NCBI GenBank assembly: GCA_014529385.2
Contig: CM043960.1
Span: 40,107,281-40,171,280, forward strand
Source: Adiantum capillus-veneris
Lineage: Eukaryota > Streptophyta > Polypodiopsida > Polypodiales > Pteridaceae
Reading direction: 5' to 3'
DNA length: 64,000 bases
Shown one piece after another: positions 11,885 through 23,315 of the stretch. The position numbers were made by a program, and so were the translations under genes. The notes under the pieces are model-generated. The model made no database searches, was not told the DNA's origin, and saw only the letters and a list, made by a program, of their open reading frames with translations. Within the stretch, counting starts at the first letter, position 1; the number at the start of each line of letters is the position of its first letter.

Positions 11885-12235
11885 CCCAAAGGGCACATGG
11901 ACACATGTCAGACTCTTTCTATGCTTAGCCACATGGTGTGCTTGAATCCTATTGAATGGGCTAAAGAAGGGTCCAATGAGCTTCTAGCTCCATTCAACAA
12001 ATATCTAGATATTTTAAGGCTCTCTCTCTCTCACCCAAAGGGCACCCCGTTTTCTCAAGGGGCACATGGACACATGTCACACTCTCCCTATGATGCTTAG
12101 CCACATAGTGTGCTTGAATCCTATTGGCTGGGCGAAAAAGGGGTCCAATGAGCTTCTAGTTCTATTAAAAAAAAAAACTAGATTTTAAAAGGTTGTCTCT
12201 GTCAAAGGGGTAAGGAGGGCACTTGTCCAAAGACT
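11885..12235. repeat. Tandem duplication, about 175 bp
   Basis: Two copies share CACCCAAAGGGCA, CATGGACACATGTCA, GTGTGCTTGAATCCTATTG and GTCCAATGAGCTTCTAG in the same order. Short ORFs inside are not supported as genes. Confidence 0.75.
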
Positions 12236-12830
12236 ACCCATGTTCTTGAGATGCATGGGGCATGTGATTGGCTAGGGGGAGAGGGGTCCAATGAGCTTCA
12301 GGCTTGAGAAAAAAGAGGGGCTCACCCAAAGTAAGCAAGGGGTATGATTGGGGGATATACACCTCTCACACACTCATTTTTTTCAAGTATTCTCACTTGG
12401 TGAAAGTAGAGGAACTCCATCTCCTTCTCCAAGCTTGTTAAGAAGTTGAGAGCCTACACCAACACTCTTGGCCATGGAATGCAAATCCAACCAAGATCTA
12501 TGATTCAATGCTTAATTTTGGCATCTTCTCCACCTTCATTACTATGCTATTATGTATGCTAGCAAGAAGAAAGATGATAAGTGAGGAACTATTTCTTTCT
12601 CCTATGAAATTAATCTTCTTTCTCTTCCCTACCCTCATTCCTTGCTAGATCTATCCACCTTCAAAGGTGTTTGAGGCCTTGGGACTGAAGCTTGGGATAG
12701 TTAATACTTTCTACAAAGTTTATTATGCTCGCGATGCATGAACCTTTCCATATTCATTGCCTCACCTAGGTCACAAGCAACACAAAGATTGTATTGTACC
12801 AAGTCTCTCTTGATGGGAGAAACTATAATA

Positions 12831-12886
12831 CCAGCCTATTGGAGGAGGGATCGGCTTCGCATAAATCTGGTCCTCAATGGTCATCA
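12831..12886. repeat. Dispersed repeat with GGTCCTC hairpin, copy 2
   Basis: Second copy of the segment at 11148-11205, slightly diverged (GGATCGGCTTCGCATAAAT, then CTGGTCCTCAATGG), in the same orientation. Confidence 0.6.
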
Positions 12887-15560
12887 TGTTATCTAAAATC
12901 TCTCTTTCTCTTGCAAAAGTATTGTTCATGCCAAGTTAACTAAGTACCATGTTTATGTTGCTACTATCAATTAAGTTTACCACTATGCTCACAACATAAT
13001 CTCATAAAAGTGCTTTATCTAATTTCCTAATTCCACTACTCTCAAAGTTTATATGCCATTTCCATTACATTCCTTCAATTCATTGATTTTGAAGTGACAA
13101 ACGCAAAAGAGGAAACTCTTCTCGAGATAGAAATTTCTCAAGCAGAAGTGAACCTTCCATAGTCCAAAAAGCCTTGCTGTTGAGGAGAAATTTATTTTTA
13201 AAGAGCAGATAGAAGAGGAAAGAGAGACCATTTGGAAGGAGGCAATGCAATGTGAAGAACGGATTATACACTCAATCTACTCATGCCCTCCACAACCAAT
13301 GAAATGTGGTATCAGCAAGCTCTCCCTTATCCTCTCATTAAATTCAATGTCCTCCAAATCAAAGAAAGATTGCTCAAGGATCTCTGGACAATCTTGCATT
13401 ATAACATCCCAAATGGCATGAGATTTGGCTTAACCGGCATCCCAAGTATCTTATTTTGTTCACAAATGCACCATTACTAATCAAATAGGATCCTATGCAG
13501 TGCCCGGTATTGAGAGTCAAAAATTGGCAACAACACCTTCTCCTCCAATAGAAAAGACCAACCTGGCTTAACTACCCCTTATTTCCACCACCTCCAAATA
13601 ACAAATTGATAGATTCATACATGGTGGAGACACTATCTTTGACCATACAGCTATTTTGGGGTATTCCATATTTGGCATGTATTATGCTAGTAAATATTGC
13701 AAAGATGCTCCTCACTTGTTTGCAAACCTATCATAGGAAAAAACAAACAGATGCCGCATGGATGTCCTTCCTTGAAGGTACACAAGCTCTATGCTATGAT
13801 CTCTTTGGTCAACCATTAGAATAAGTCCTTCATGGCTTCTACGCAAGGGCAATTTTTCTCCCATCGTATTATATGCAAACATTTGAAGAAGCATTCTATA
13901 GGGTCTTTTTCACTTATAGATCAAAGATCTTAGGCCTTGTCATCACAAACCTGTGGGTTGTGTTTGTCATCTATTCAATCATGGAGCTGAAAAATTCAAT
14001 CAACATGTAATTCATGTACACTAAAAAAAAAGAGATGCATATCAAGTACCCACAAGGTCTTGAGCATCAAGCATAGAGAATAGCAACGTGCAAGCCCGAC
14101 CACTACTTAGCACCCTAAGTAGTTGTGTCGTGGACAACACAGGCAAGGAGGGGGGGAATGTTAGCTGCTCAATTAACAAGAGCAAAATAAGAGCATCAAG
14201 TAGGACAAACATTTTTTCAAGACTAATCATTGTAATCAAACCAATTTTATTATTGAAAAATCTAGCAAGTCAAAAGCCATTGTAATATTATTGAGTGCCA
14301 GTGAATCTAAAGGGGCCAATGGCTTCCACGTTTGTAATTGGCCTAAGAAACTAGTAATATTGAGAAAGCTATACTTGCTACAATAAAATGTCTCGTATTC
14401 TTTAACAATAAAAAAACTCAACCATCATCATATACTATGCTATATAGCATATTAGGTCCCTCAAAACTCAAGGAAGACTAGCTTTATGCTATACATGACA
14501 TATACAAAATCAAAATTGCCTTTGGATATCAAGAAAGCCACCAAAAAAAATATCATAAATTGCTAATTTTGGTCAAAAAATAGGATAAGGCAATTCTTGT
14601 AATTTGGTCATAACTTTCAATTTTAACATTTAGTTCTCCCTAGAAGCATCAAAACATGTTGATAACTACAATGTATTATCCTCTAGCAACCAAAACCTAC
14701 AAAAATGAAGTTTAGAGTGGTATAGTTGCAAAATTTTGAAAAAGAAAGCAAAAAATAGGACCCATTTTTTCACACAGACGTTTAGGTTCAAAAATGTTGT
14801 GAAAGAGTAAGATTAATGGTGAGATTGATATTGAAAAAAAAAAGTCAAGTTGTTTTTAGCTCATAAGGCAACTTTGTGGATATATACCATTCAGTTTCAT
14901 ACTCTTCAAATAATTCAAGCAAATTGGTCACTTAACACGACATAAAAGTGTCATGCTACCAGTCTAGTGTTAACAAAATTTATGATTTAGATTGGGAGAG
15001 CGATCATAATGTGACTCTATAAAAGCTCCTTACCATCACCCAAACAATACTTCCTCCAGAAAGATAGTCTCATTATTGTTGTTTGATATGTCTTTTTTGC
15101 ATGCATATCACCATTTTGTGTGACTTTTCAAATACAATAAAGTGATTGTTTTAGACCGTATTCTAAACAACAATGTTGGAACAACATGGAGCTTTGATGA
15201 GGGCGACAAATATTGGTGCTCTCATATCTCATACTGCTCTTACTGGGAGTGCATAGTGAAGAGAGAGGTCAATCTAATAAGAGAAGCTAAAGAGGTTTCA
15301 TATAGCTTGTGAAGTTCAACAATAAGAGATTTCTTTCTCAAAAAGTTTATCTGCGCCATTCATTTGAGCATATTCCAAAGCTTACACCTGGAATCCAAAG
15401 GGAGATCATGCCTTTCCTAGAGAAAACCCCAAAAACATTTTCCTATATGTACTATATTTACTCATTTTTTATATTTATAGAATGCATGTATTGATGGATC
15501 TTTGACTACCCAAGGATCTATATGACGTGCCATGGTTCTTAGAGTATTTGAAAGGTGATT
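12887..15560. other. No recognisable gene
   Basis: AT-rich DNA with short ORFs on both strands. I tested 13.0-13.9 kb on the minus strand for LINE-type reverse transcriptase or zinc-binding motifs and found none that convinced me. Confidence 0.45.
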
Positions 15561-15573
15561 ATTTGACGAAGGA

Positions 15574-16925
15574 GTGGGAAATGCATATACAAGTGAGTCA
15601 AATGTGATGCAACAAAAGAAATTATATCAAGTTAGTAATAATTATTTATGTTTGTTTGCATGTTTTGAAAATGGGTCTCATGTGCAAGTCTGCAATAGTT
15701 GTGACAGGATCTTCAAAGAAAGATATAGTATCAAACACAAGGGAAAGGGTAGTGTAAGCAAGGATACAAGGAGCCATCATGACAAGATGGGCAAGATTGG
15801 AAAGGACGCAACAAAGTCTCTTGATAAGTTGGGTACTAGAGATGGTAAGGGTACTCTCAAAGAGCTAGAGCAAAGTCTAGATTGAAAGGGTGAGGGTCCA
15901 AATGATAGGAAAAGAGTTAATGACTTGGAAGTCAAGCGTGAAAAAATAATTAAATTGGTGCTACCATAAAAATAATTGAAGGGCAATATAAGTTGAACAC
16001 AAAGGGAAGATGAAGATGAGGGTGCACTAGAGATTTTGTGCCATTTCATCTCTTTGCACCGTGATATATTGCATATTGCAACTAATACAGTTACTTGCCT
16101 TGAAAACTCAGATGCAACAATGATAAGATTGGTTATTGAGAAACTACAAGTTCAAGGGATGATGCACTAGTCTCACTGGTATGGAACGATCTTTCCTATG
16201 ATTTGCACCAATTTAAAGAGGATATGTGGTGCCAACTTTGAATGAATGGGATTCTAAAAATCTAAAGGCATCAACTACCATTGAAGTAGAGTTCTCAAGC
16301 CACAATGGTCTCTTTATTACTACAAGTGGTATCAAGCATCAATTTGAGATCATTTAATGTGTGATGGGGCAATCCAAGCTCAAGTATATACATAGTATGT
16401 TCTTGGAAACTACAACACAATGCAAATGGGTCATTTGTGGAAAAGTGGAAGAGGTAAGTGGAAACCACTTGAGGGTTGCAATTGTATAATTTTTTGCATG
16501 CCAAAACTATAACTTATTCTCTTATGCTGATTTATAGGTTTCCATTTTAGTGATCAGATTGTTTTCCCGACAAATTGCACTCATGATTAAAATTGGAGTA
16601 AGAATTACTGAAGTCATGAAGGAATATTTTGACACAAAGTATGATACATTTGTCGAGTTATCAGTAGGGAAGCTGATGAGCCTCACACTAGATGAAGATG
16701 TCAATGCCTTGTGTGGTGCAGCTTAGAGACACACAAAATTTTTTGTTTTCCTAGTTTTTCTCTATACTCAAGAAGAGAAAATGGTTATCGATTGTTTTTC
16801 CAAGTTCAGGTATATAGCCAAACTGTGTGAGATCTTAGACCCGTATTGTGTCATTGTTGATATTCATGAGAGGTGGTGCCATGAACGTTACCTTTCTAAG
16901 ATAGGAAATCTCTTAGTCTAAGAGG
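15574..16925 (+). pseudogene. Degenerate coding region, function unrecognised
   Basis: Several long stretches in + frames read like protein but are broken. The first (15574-15885) has CNSCDRIFKERY followed by a Lys/Gly/Asp-rich segment. A second in a different frame (about 16010-16160) reads LCHFISLHRDILHI and LENSDATMIRLVIEKLQVQG. A third (about 16537-16925) reads IKIGVRITEVMKEYFDTKYD and LDEDVNALCGAA, then after one stop IDCFSKFRYIAKLCEILDPY and HERWCHERYLSK. No family motif is clear to me. It could be a decayed host gene or a transposon gene. The function is unknown. Confidence 0.35.
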
Positions 16926-18357
16926 CTTAGATGGCCTGATATATCAACTTCATCGACTTTGCAAAACAATTTTGATTTTTTTCCGCTCATTTATTTTTTA
17001 TGTGAGCATATGTCCTTGAATTTTGGTTGATGGACACAACCTTTTGCTATGGAATTCCAATTTTCAGATTTGGGGATTTTTTGAATACATTTGTTTCCAT
17101 TGTACCAAGAAAATTGAAGAAATTGTGTATGTGTATGTGATATGGGATTAATGGAGCCACATGATGACGACAATGAGCAAGTATTGACATGTGAGTCCTT
17201 GAAGAGAGGTTTCCTTTTTTGGGGTGAGCTTGAGTGCTTGCACAAGATGTGATATTGAGAACAATATTCCCCAAACAAAAAGGGGAAGGGAAAACAATCT
17301 ATGAGGAAAAGCTATGATGGGTCACTCTTGGAAATTATTTGAGATAAAAGCTTTTCAAGAGTACACAACACCATATCATAGACTATTACGCAGTTGTTTG
17401 CTCGATACAAAGAGAAGGGCCTATTAAATATTATGTAGTGGAAGCTTTGCATAGTCAATGTTGAGAAACGGCACAAGCCCACTCTTTTCCCCCTAGATGC
17501 AGAGGATGTATATGTGGGAAATGTTGTGTTATGCACATGTTTTCCCACCTCTTCAAGCAATAAGCACAAGAGAAATTGTGAAGCATGTTGTGGGAGTTGC
17601 GACATTTGTGCTAAGGAGAGAAAAAACATGGTGCAGTTTTAGTAAATCTCATTATCGATCAACTTTGTCTTTAATGTCAGAGCGAGGAATTTTGTTATGA
17701 TTTTTTTACAATGTGGCGGGCAAGAAGCATTTGGCAAGGAGACAGATCAATCTCTAACCATATCATCAAAGATTATTGGGACAGGGACAAAATAAGAATG
17801 TGTAAACACTGTTGGAACCCATGAAAAGAATGGGAGATCCTATTTTACTGCCCCAATAGTTTTTGTGCGATGTATTATCAGACTTTTCCATACGCCTTGT
17901 GCAATCTAGAGCTACACAACAATTGGAATGAGATTACCATGGAATATTAGTTCTTATGATCACATTGTGCAACAAATATCACAGTACCAAGAAGAATGGT
18001 CAAGGTCAGAGAGCACTGCAATCAATCTGAACAAAATTCATCTTAGCAATGCTTATCATGCCCATAACTTCCATGTTTTTTTTAGGGAGATCCTCACAAT
18101 TTTGCACTAATGTGCCAATGGGATGGCTTTCAAACGGCTTCAACCAAGTCAAAAGATAGCGGGGTTGTTGAAGTGGTGGTCCTTAATGGTTGCAAGAACT
18201 TAATTATTAGACCTTTGCCATTGCTATTTTTTATCACTACGCTTATTGGAGCTGGAAATGAAACATGGGGATATTCTTCCATACCTTTTAGCGTCTCTGA
18301 GCTTGAGTCTGCTTTTGTTGATGGGTTATCCATCAACTACCATATTTGATGAATAAT
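16926..18357. other. No recognisable gene
   Basis: A cysteine-rich reading occurs near 17560-17630 (+, NCEACCGSCDIC) but has no supporting ORF on either side. ORFs on opposite strands at 18110-18349 and 18130-18336 overlap fully, and neither is supported. Confidence 0.4.
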
Positions 18358-18393
18358 CCCCCCCCTCCCCCCCCCCCCCCCCCCCCGCCCCCG
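18358..18393. repeat. Poly-C tract
   Basis: A nearly pure run of C with one T and one G. The length may be unreliable because homopolymers are hard to sequence. Confidence 0.9.
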
Positions 18394-18903
18394 GGCCTAT
18401 GTCATTGCTTGAGCATGATTGCGAGAATGGGAATTTCTCTACATGCTTTGAAAGAGACAAGAAGGGCTCTTGAAGGCTGGGAGATCATTTTTTTGAAGAG
18501 CTACTTGGAAGCAATATACTCATCTAGAGGGTTTTTCTTATTCAAAAATATATATATGAAGAGAAAGACAATGTGGTGGTCAATTTAGGTGCAAACATGT
18601 GAGCCATTGGTGTAAAGAGAGACACCATTCCACCAAGAAGCCACAATGCAAGCACCGATAGCGAGCTTAAAGATCCACCTGGAAGGAGGACAAAAGCATG
18701 CTTTTTGTCCTCCAGGGTTGTAGATACATAGACTGTAATCACCCATTGATCCTCATGGAGAAAAATTAGATGGTATGAAAGATAGTTACTGTGAAAGATA
18801 ATTGATTATAATTAAGTGTTGAGCTCAAATAAGAGTGACAAAAGTTTGCATATGAAAATATTTGAAGGTTATAAATGAGAGAAAAAAATTTCACTGTGTA
18901 TAT

Positions 18904-19375
18904 TGTGGTGTGCACCGGAATAGGCCAAGATGAGTCTGCCTAGCTCTCGCGCTAGCAGCTCTTTATATTATGCATGAGAGGGTAGTGACAAGTGGGTTCA
19001 CACTTAGGCTATCCGGCCGCACACCACACCTCCCCCCTTAGGGAGAAAAAGATGAACATCTTTTTACAAGATTGGACTAAGAAGGGACTCGACATGACTG
19101 AAGGGACTACATCAACTCCAACGCCTCATCTGGGGGGAGTGATCATACAATGGTTTAGGGGCTAAGAAACTGAGCTTAGGGGACTAGAATTCTCATTATG
19201 CCAATCATCATCAAGGCATGGAACTCGTACATCTCGCTTATGCAAACATCGGGTTGCTATCTCGATGTAATGGACAAGACGAGGAAGAGCAAACTGAGGG
19301 CTAGGTGTCATATTTTTGTGAGATTCATCCATCTCCATAAGGAGCTCGGTGAGCTTGGCTTGATGCTTTATTAAA
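18904..19375 (-). mobile_element. Miniature LTR-retrotransposon-like copy 1 (LTR, PPT, 3' internal part)
   Basis: The segment 18904-19028 (125 bp) starts TGTGGTGTGCACCGG and ends CCGCACACCACA, so its ends are inverted repeats beginning TG and ending CA, as in a short LTR. It is followed on the + strand by CCTCCCCCCTTA (19029-19040), which on the minus strand is a polypurine tract. The next 335 bp are repeated at 19798-20115 in the same order. This fits a TRIM-like element lying on the minus strand. No coding capacity for retrotransposon proteins is visible. Confidence 0.5.
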
Positions 19376-19652
19376 CACAAACTACAGCTAAGAGCTACAT
19401 TGAACATTTGTTTAAAGAAACTAGTAGTGAGTAACTGCAGAGGACATCTGCAAAAAGGCCAAACTGAACATGATGAAAACCGAGAGAAATTGAGAGAAGT
19501 TAATGAGCTTGGATTTGCTTCCATTCAGTGCCAGCCAAATGATCACCTTGATAAATCTTATCGAGGGAACCCTCCTTCTCTTTGTATCGAGGAAACTTTG
19601 CTTTCTTGTTCTGTAGAGAAACCTTATTGTAAAGATATCACATGGATTCGTT
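19376..19652 (+). other. Spacer with an 85-codon ORF of unknown origin
   Basis: An ORF from 19400 to 19657 (+) reads as a charged protein segment (EHDENREKLREVNELGFA, then PSLCIEETLLSC). It is not shared with the neighbouring miniature element copy. It may be a captured host exon, but I do not recognise it. Confidence 0.25.
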
Positions 19653-20566
19653 TGTAACGTACTGTTTACAGGAGAGAGAATGAACCAAACTGAGCGTCTC
19701 CTTGTTGGGAGAAGGCACCTTTATTTATACAGCTGCCTGATGGTTACAAGACGGTTCACACCCAGGCGTGTCCGGCCACACCACACCTCCCCCCTTAGAA
19801 AAAGATGGACATCTTTTTTGCAAATTTGGACTGAGAAGAGACTCGACATGACTGAAGGGATTGCATCAACTCCAACGCCTCATCCGGGGGGAGTGAGCTT
19901 ACAACAGCTTAGGAGCTAGAAACTGAACTTGTGGCTAAACTCGACATCATGCCGATCATCATCAAGGCATGGAATTCGTACATCTCGCTTATGCAAACAT
20001 TAGGTCGCTATCCCAATGAAATGGACAAGACAGAAGAACAAACTGAGGGCTAGGGGCGATACTTTTGCGACATACATCCATCTCTATAAGGGGGTGGGCT
20101 TGACTTGATGCTTAATTATTGGGAAAAAACTTTGCTAGAAAAAGTTCTAAATTGAGGAAGAAAACTAGAACTTTCCAAGAAAAACCAATTAACTGAAAGT
20201 GAGAAGGGAGTAAAGTTGTTGTGATCTGCATCTCTTGACTTCTCTCGTTGACAAGAAGCACCTATGTAGTGATGCTATAGTAACTCAATTTGCCAACAAC
20301 CAGAAAACTTCCACCCCTAGAATATGGAATGAGGACTTATTGTTGTTGCCATTGGACTGGTGTCGGCAGCTTAAACTGGGACGTCATGATCAAGGATAAA
20401 AAAGGAATCTTTATGAAGCAATCATAAAAATCCAAACACACAAAGAATTGGGCGACGTTGGAGCAAGGGAATGTTTTGAATGAAGCAAGCGGGACTAGTT
20501 GCGGATGCATGATGAACTTCAATTGAGTAGCCAAGCCTGCCCTAGAAGACAAAAATCGGGGTAAAA

Positions 20567-21148
20567 CTACAAAAAGAATGCACCATTAACAAACACATTG
20601 CTATGACCAGCCAATTGAGAGTGGATGCAAGAGAGATTTCTGATTGCGCTGGCTATGAGTATGAAAATGCTGGTGGCATTTTCGCCATGAAAACCAACAC
20701 GATCTTTGATTACTGCTGGCACAGCTGGGGTTGATAGTAATCCAATATTTTGTCCCACCCAAACTTCCTTCACTCTGTTTGCTGCTGCTTTTTCGATAAT
20801 TGTCCCCTGTACTTTCTCAGATAACGCATTGAAAGTTGCCTGCATGAAGTTTTCCACATAATATTGCAGTTTCTTGAATACAGTGATCATGACCTTTTCT
20901 CTCAGCCCTGAGTTGTCAGGTTTTCGAACGGGCAGCTCCATACGCGGGACCATCAATGTTGGTTGCAACATTGATGCATGAGCAATTGCGCTAGCGGCAG
21001 AGGTGGCCATGGCGCTGCTGGCTGCTCGCCTTTCTTCGATAACAACCACAAAAGAAGTGACTGCGAGGCTTCCGCAAGCTGACTCACGAGGCGCCATCAT
21101 GCAAATGACTGCAACATCGGTGGCCCAGACCAGCTTCGATTCTTCCAA
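20567..21148 (-). pseudogene. Phosphoglucomutase (plastid-type) N-terminal fragment
   Basis: Phosphoglucomutase interconverts glucose-1-phosphate and glucose-6-phosphate; the plastid form feeds starch synthesis. The reading frame is 193 codons, and residues about 70-172 (20633-20941) match the start of the enzyme: NSGLREKV, YVENFMQATFNALSEKV, AAANRVKEVWVGQN and LLSTPAVPAVIKDRVG. The phosphoserine loop is destroyed (IASAIRNLS where the family has TASHNPGG), and the GGDGR block before AAAN is deleted. The N-terminal 60 residues are Ala/Ser-rich and could be a remnant transit peptide. The enzyme is normally about 560-620 residues, so most is missing. The sequence runs without introns through parts normally split over exons, suggesting a retrocopy carried in the surrounding LTR-like element. 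Confidence 0.8.
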
Positions 21149-21341
21149 GCGCCTGTATTGGCACTCAAACTCTCAAGCTAGTGGACTTTCACCACCACCC
21201 AATTGAGGGCGCAACAGCATCAGCAACATCTATCCTGTGTCGAAACAGAATGCCATGGCCGTCACTGGCAGGGGAGAGTGTGAGAACGGGCATAGAAGGG
21301 CACCAAGAAAGTGACGTCTTTGAGTTGTAGGCCGATAGCCT

Positions 21342-21360
21342 CCCCCCCCCCCCCCCCCCC
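21342..21360. repeat. Poly-C tract
   Basis: A run of 19 C followed by seven A. ORFs through it on the minus strand (poly-Gly) are not supported. Confidence 0.9.
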
Positions 21361-21800
21361 AAAAAAAGTGTCAAGCAGGAATGCCATCGCTGTGGTAGTG
21401 ATTCCCCAAGAGAATCAAGAGAATCAAGAAAAGGGTTTCCAACTAACCCTTGCCCGTCAACTCCGGGAGAAGGCACCTCCGGGAGAAGGCACCTCTACTT
21501 ATACTGCTGCTTCATGGTTACAAGACGGTTCACACCCAGGCGTGTCCGCCGGCCACACTACAGTATAAATATTTTGGTAATTTTACGTAAAAATTCTTTT
21601 TTGATTTTTAGAAAAACGTATAGGTAACTTTTTCAGTAAAAAAGGAATGTAGAGAAAATCTCATACTACATCCAAAAGCCGTTATTCACAGTCTAGGGTG
21701 AAAACAATTTTGATATTTACATTCAATTTTCATAGGTAAGTACATGAATGAATATGGTAATGAACAAGCTCCTTGTCGCGCAAGGCCAGCTACGAATAGA

Positions 21801-22257
21801 TTAAGCTGTATCAGAGCCGCAAGGTGGGTCGAACAAAGGGGCGCAGTACCAGGTGGTCTGCGAGTCGGCGAGTAGGCGCACGAAATCGGAGCTATTGCTG
21901 GCGTAGTTCTGGACCCACATCTGGCCAGGATTCAGGCGGACGGACATGTCCAACGAGCAGAATCCGTCTTCTTTGGGTTCGTCGACTGAGGAGTGCGCGG
22001 CTTCGGGTTCGTCCACGACTACCTTTAGCGGCAGGCCCGATGAGTACTGCCCGCGGATCGCTTCTTTCAAGAACGAGGCGTCGCAGCGGAAAGACATGTA
22101 CTTAGAATAGCAGGAAGTGCAACGATTTTTCACGAGAATGCTCCGTAACCCGTTCCCCAATATATTGGTGTCCACCACCACCAGGTGCTCCTTCGTGTTA
22201 CAGGGGCACGACGCTGCAATATGCATGCAGCAATCATTAAATCAAGCAGCCACGCGC

Positions 22258-22312
<55 letters not shown>

Positions 22313-22391
22313 CGTTCGCGCTGACTAGCACGTAGCAGAACGCAAGAATTACCGCTACAGCTGTTGCTGCTGATGACGCCGCCATCCTCAT
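21801..22391 (-). CDS. Small secreted cysteine-rich protein, TPD1-like (two exons)
   Basis: Predicted as exon 1 22391-22313 and exon 2 22213-21801, joined across a 99-bp intron (GT at 22312-22311, TTGCAG at 22214). The joined frame is 164 codons including TAA. Exon 1 encodes a clear signal peptide (MRMAASSAATAVAVILAFCY, then VLVSAN). The mature part has eight cysteines: a start with CPCNTKEHLVVV, then ILVKNRCTSCYSKYMSFRCD, a Ser/Glu/Pro-rich linker, and LNPGQMWVQNYASNSS before TTWYC. The spacing resembles the TPD1/MAC1 family of secreted ligands that act with receptor kinases to specify reproductive cells in flowering plants, but the VDP..FRR segment is absent. The intron starts with a (CT)n tract (22264-22310), so the donor is unusual. 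A broken copy lies upstream. The family call is by motif spacing only. Confidence 0.55.
22264..22310. repeat. (GA)n microsatellite in the intron of the TPD1-like gene
   Basis: About 23 GA units. On the coding (minus) strand it is a CT-rich tract just after the predicted splice donor. It also creates a Ser-Leu-Ser-Leu frame that is not expected to be protein. Confidence 0.9.
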
Positions 22392-22534
22392 ATCTGCGCC
22401 ACTTTGGATGTAACTGTTGTAACACTAGTTTTCATGGCTCGCATATTTCTCCCATATTAATTGTACGTCGGATCTGTTTGCACGACAAGGTGCACATTGC
22501 CAAATTAACCCAAGCTTGTGTTTTGGGTGAAATT

Positions 22535-22830
22535 TTGTAAGCGTCGGAGCTATTGCTGGCATAGTGCTTGACCCACATTTGGCCGCCCAAAGGCAGATTC
22601 TGCTCTGGATTGAGACCCAATCTTTGCCTTTGGCTTGGTCCACCATTTTCGGTGGAACCGACGAGTACTACCCACTGATGGCTTCATTCAAGAATGGGAC
22701 ATCACAATAGAAAGACATTAACTTAAAAATAATAGTCAAGGCAACGCGTTTTCACGTGAATGGTGTGTATCCCATTCCCCACTGCCAAGTGCTCCTTCAC
22801 GGTGTAGGGGCACCTTGCATGCATGCAACA
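22535..22830 (-). pseudogene. Broken second copy of the TPD1-like gene (exon 2 part)
   Basis: Pieces of exon 2 of the neighbouring gene are recognisable in the same order on the minus strand. CPYTVKEHLAV and IHVKTRC (about 22740-22818) correspond to CPCNTKEHLVV and ILVKNRC. After stops and frameshifts, LGGQMWVKHYASNSSD (about 22540-22600) corresponds to NPGQMWVQNYASNSSD. The flanking AACAATTATTAAATCAAGCA is also shared with the intact gene (22220-22246). At least three in-frame stops make it non-functional. Confidence 0.75.
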
Positions 22831-22839
22831 ATTATTAAA

Positions 22840-23315
22840 TCAAGCAACCACCACATTGCACAAGACCAAATTTATCCAAGTTGTGTTTTGGTGGCCAGTT
22901 TGTAACTTTGTAAGAATATTTCCATATATAGATTTTCTTGAGCCATGCTATCTAGATTTCATTAGTAGGTGCCAACCGGTCTCTCCCATTACGCTACCGG
23001 TCTATCCGATTACCCTACCTACACCTGTAGTTTTTGTAGATAGATAGAAAAACGTAGGCCTGGAAGTTTGTAAAGTTATTGCCAATACCTACCCTTGAAC
23101 CATGTTGTGCATCAGATAAGTAGTTATTTGTCGACGAGGTGCACATTACCAAATTAATTCAGACTTTTGTTTTGGGTGGCCTTGTAACTTTATAAGAAAG
23201 CTATCCTTGAACCGTGCATTCTGGATTTCACTAGTAGTCTAGACCCACATTTGCGTGTTGGCCGGTCTCTCCCACTACGCGTCTATGGCAATAGTTTGTG
23301 TAGATAGGAAAACAT
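22840..23315. repeat. Two tandem units derived from the region upstream of the TPD1-like genes
   Basis: The segments near 22850-23050 and 23140-23315 share a TTGTGTTTTGG-type block, a GGATTTCA.TAGTAG block, CCGGTCTCTCCCA.TACGC and GTGTAGATAG.AAAAC in the same order. The first block also occurs at 22483-22545 beside the pseudogene. They extend the local tandem duplication of the gene region. No ORF of note. Confidence 0.65.

Larger units (their letters stand above)
19653..21562 (-). mobile_element. Miniature LTR-retrotransposon-like copy 2 carrying a phosphoglucomutase fragment
   Basis: An LTR-like segment ends at 19785 (GGCGTGTCCGGCCACACCACA region) and is followed by CCTCCCCCCTTA at 19786-19797, a polypurine tract on the minus strand. 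The block GGGAGAAGGCACCT, ATACTGCTGC or ATACAGCTGC, GGTTACAAGACGGTTCACAC and CCAGGCGTGTCC is repeated in the same orientation at about 21470-21562, without a polypurine tract after it, as expected for the other LTR. Between the two lie the shared 3' internal region (19798-20115) and the phosphoglucomutase fragment. No gag or pol is present and the primer-binding site was not found, so this is a candidate non-autonomous element. Confidence 0.45.

Noticed and set aside
13000-13950. Possible LINE reverse transcriptase or zinc-binding remnant on the minus strand
   Set aside because: No catalytic or zinc-binding motif could be found; the frames are broken and the resemblance is vague.
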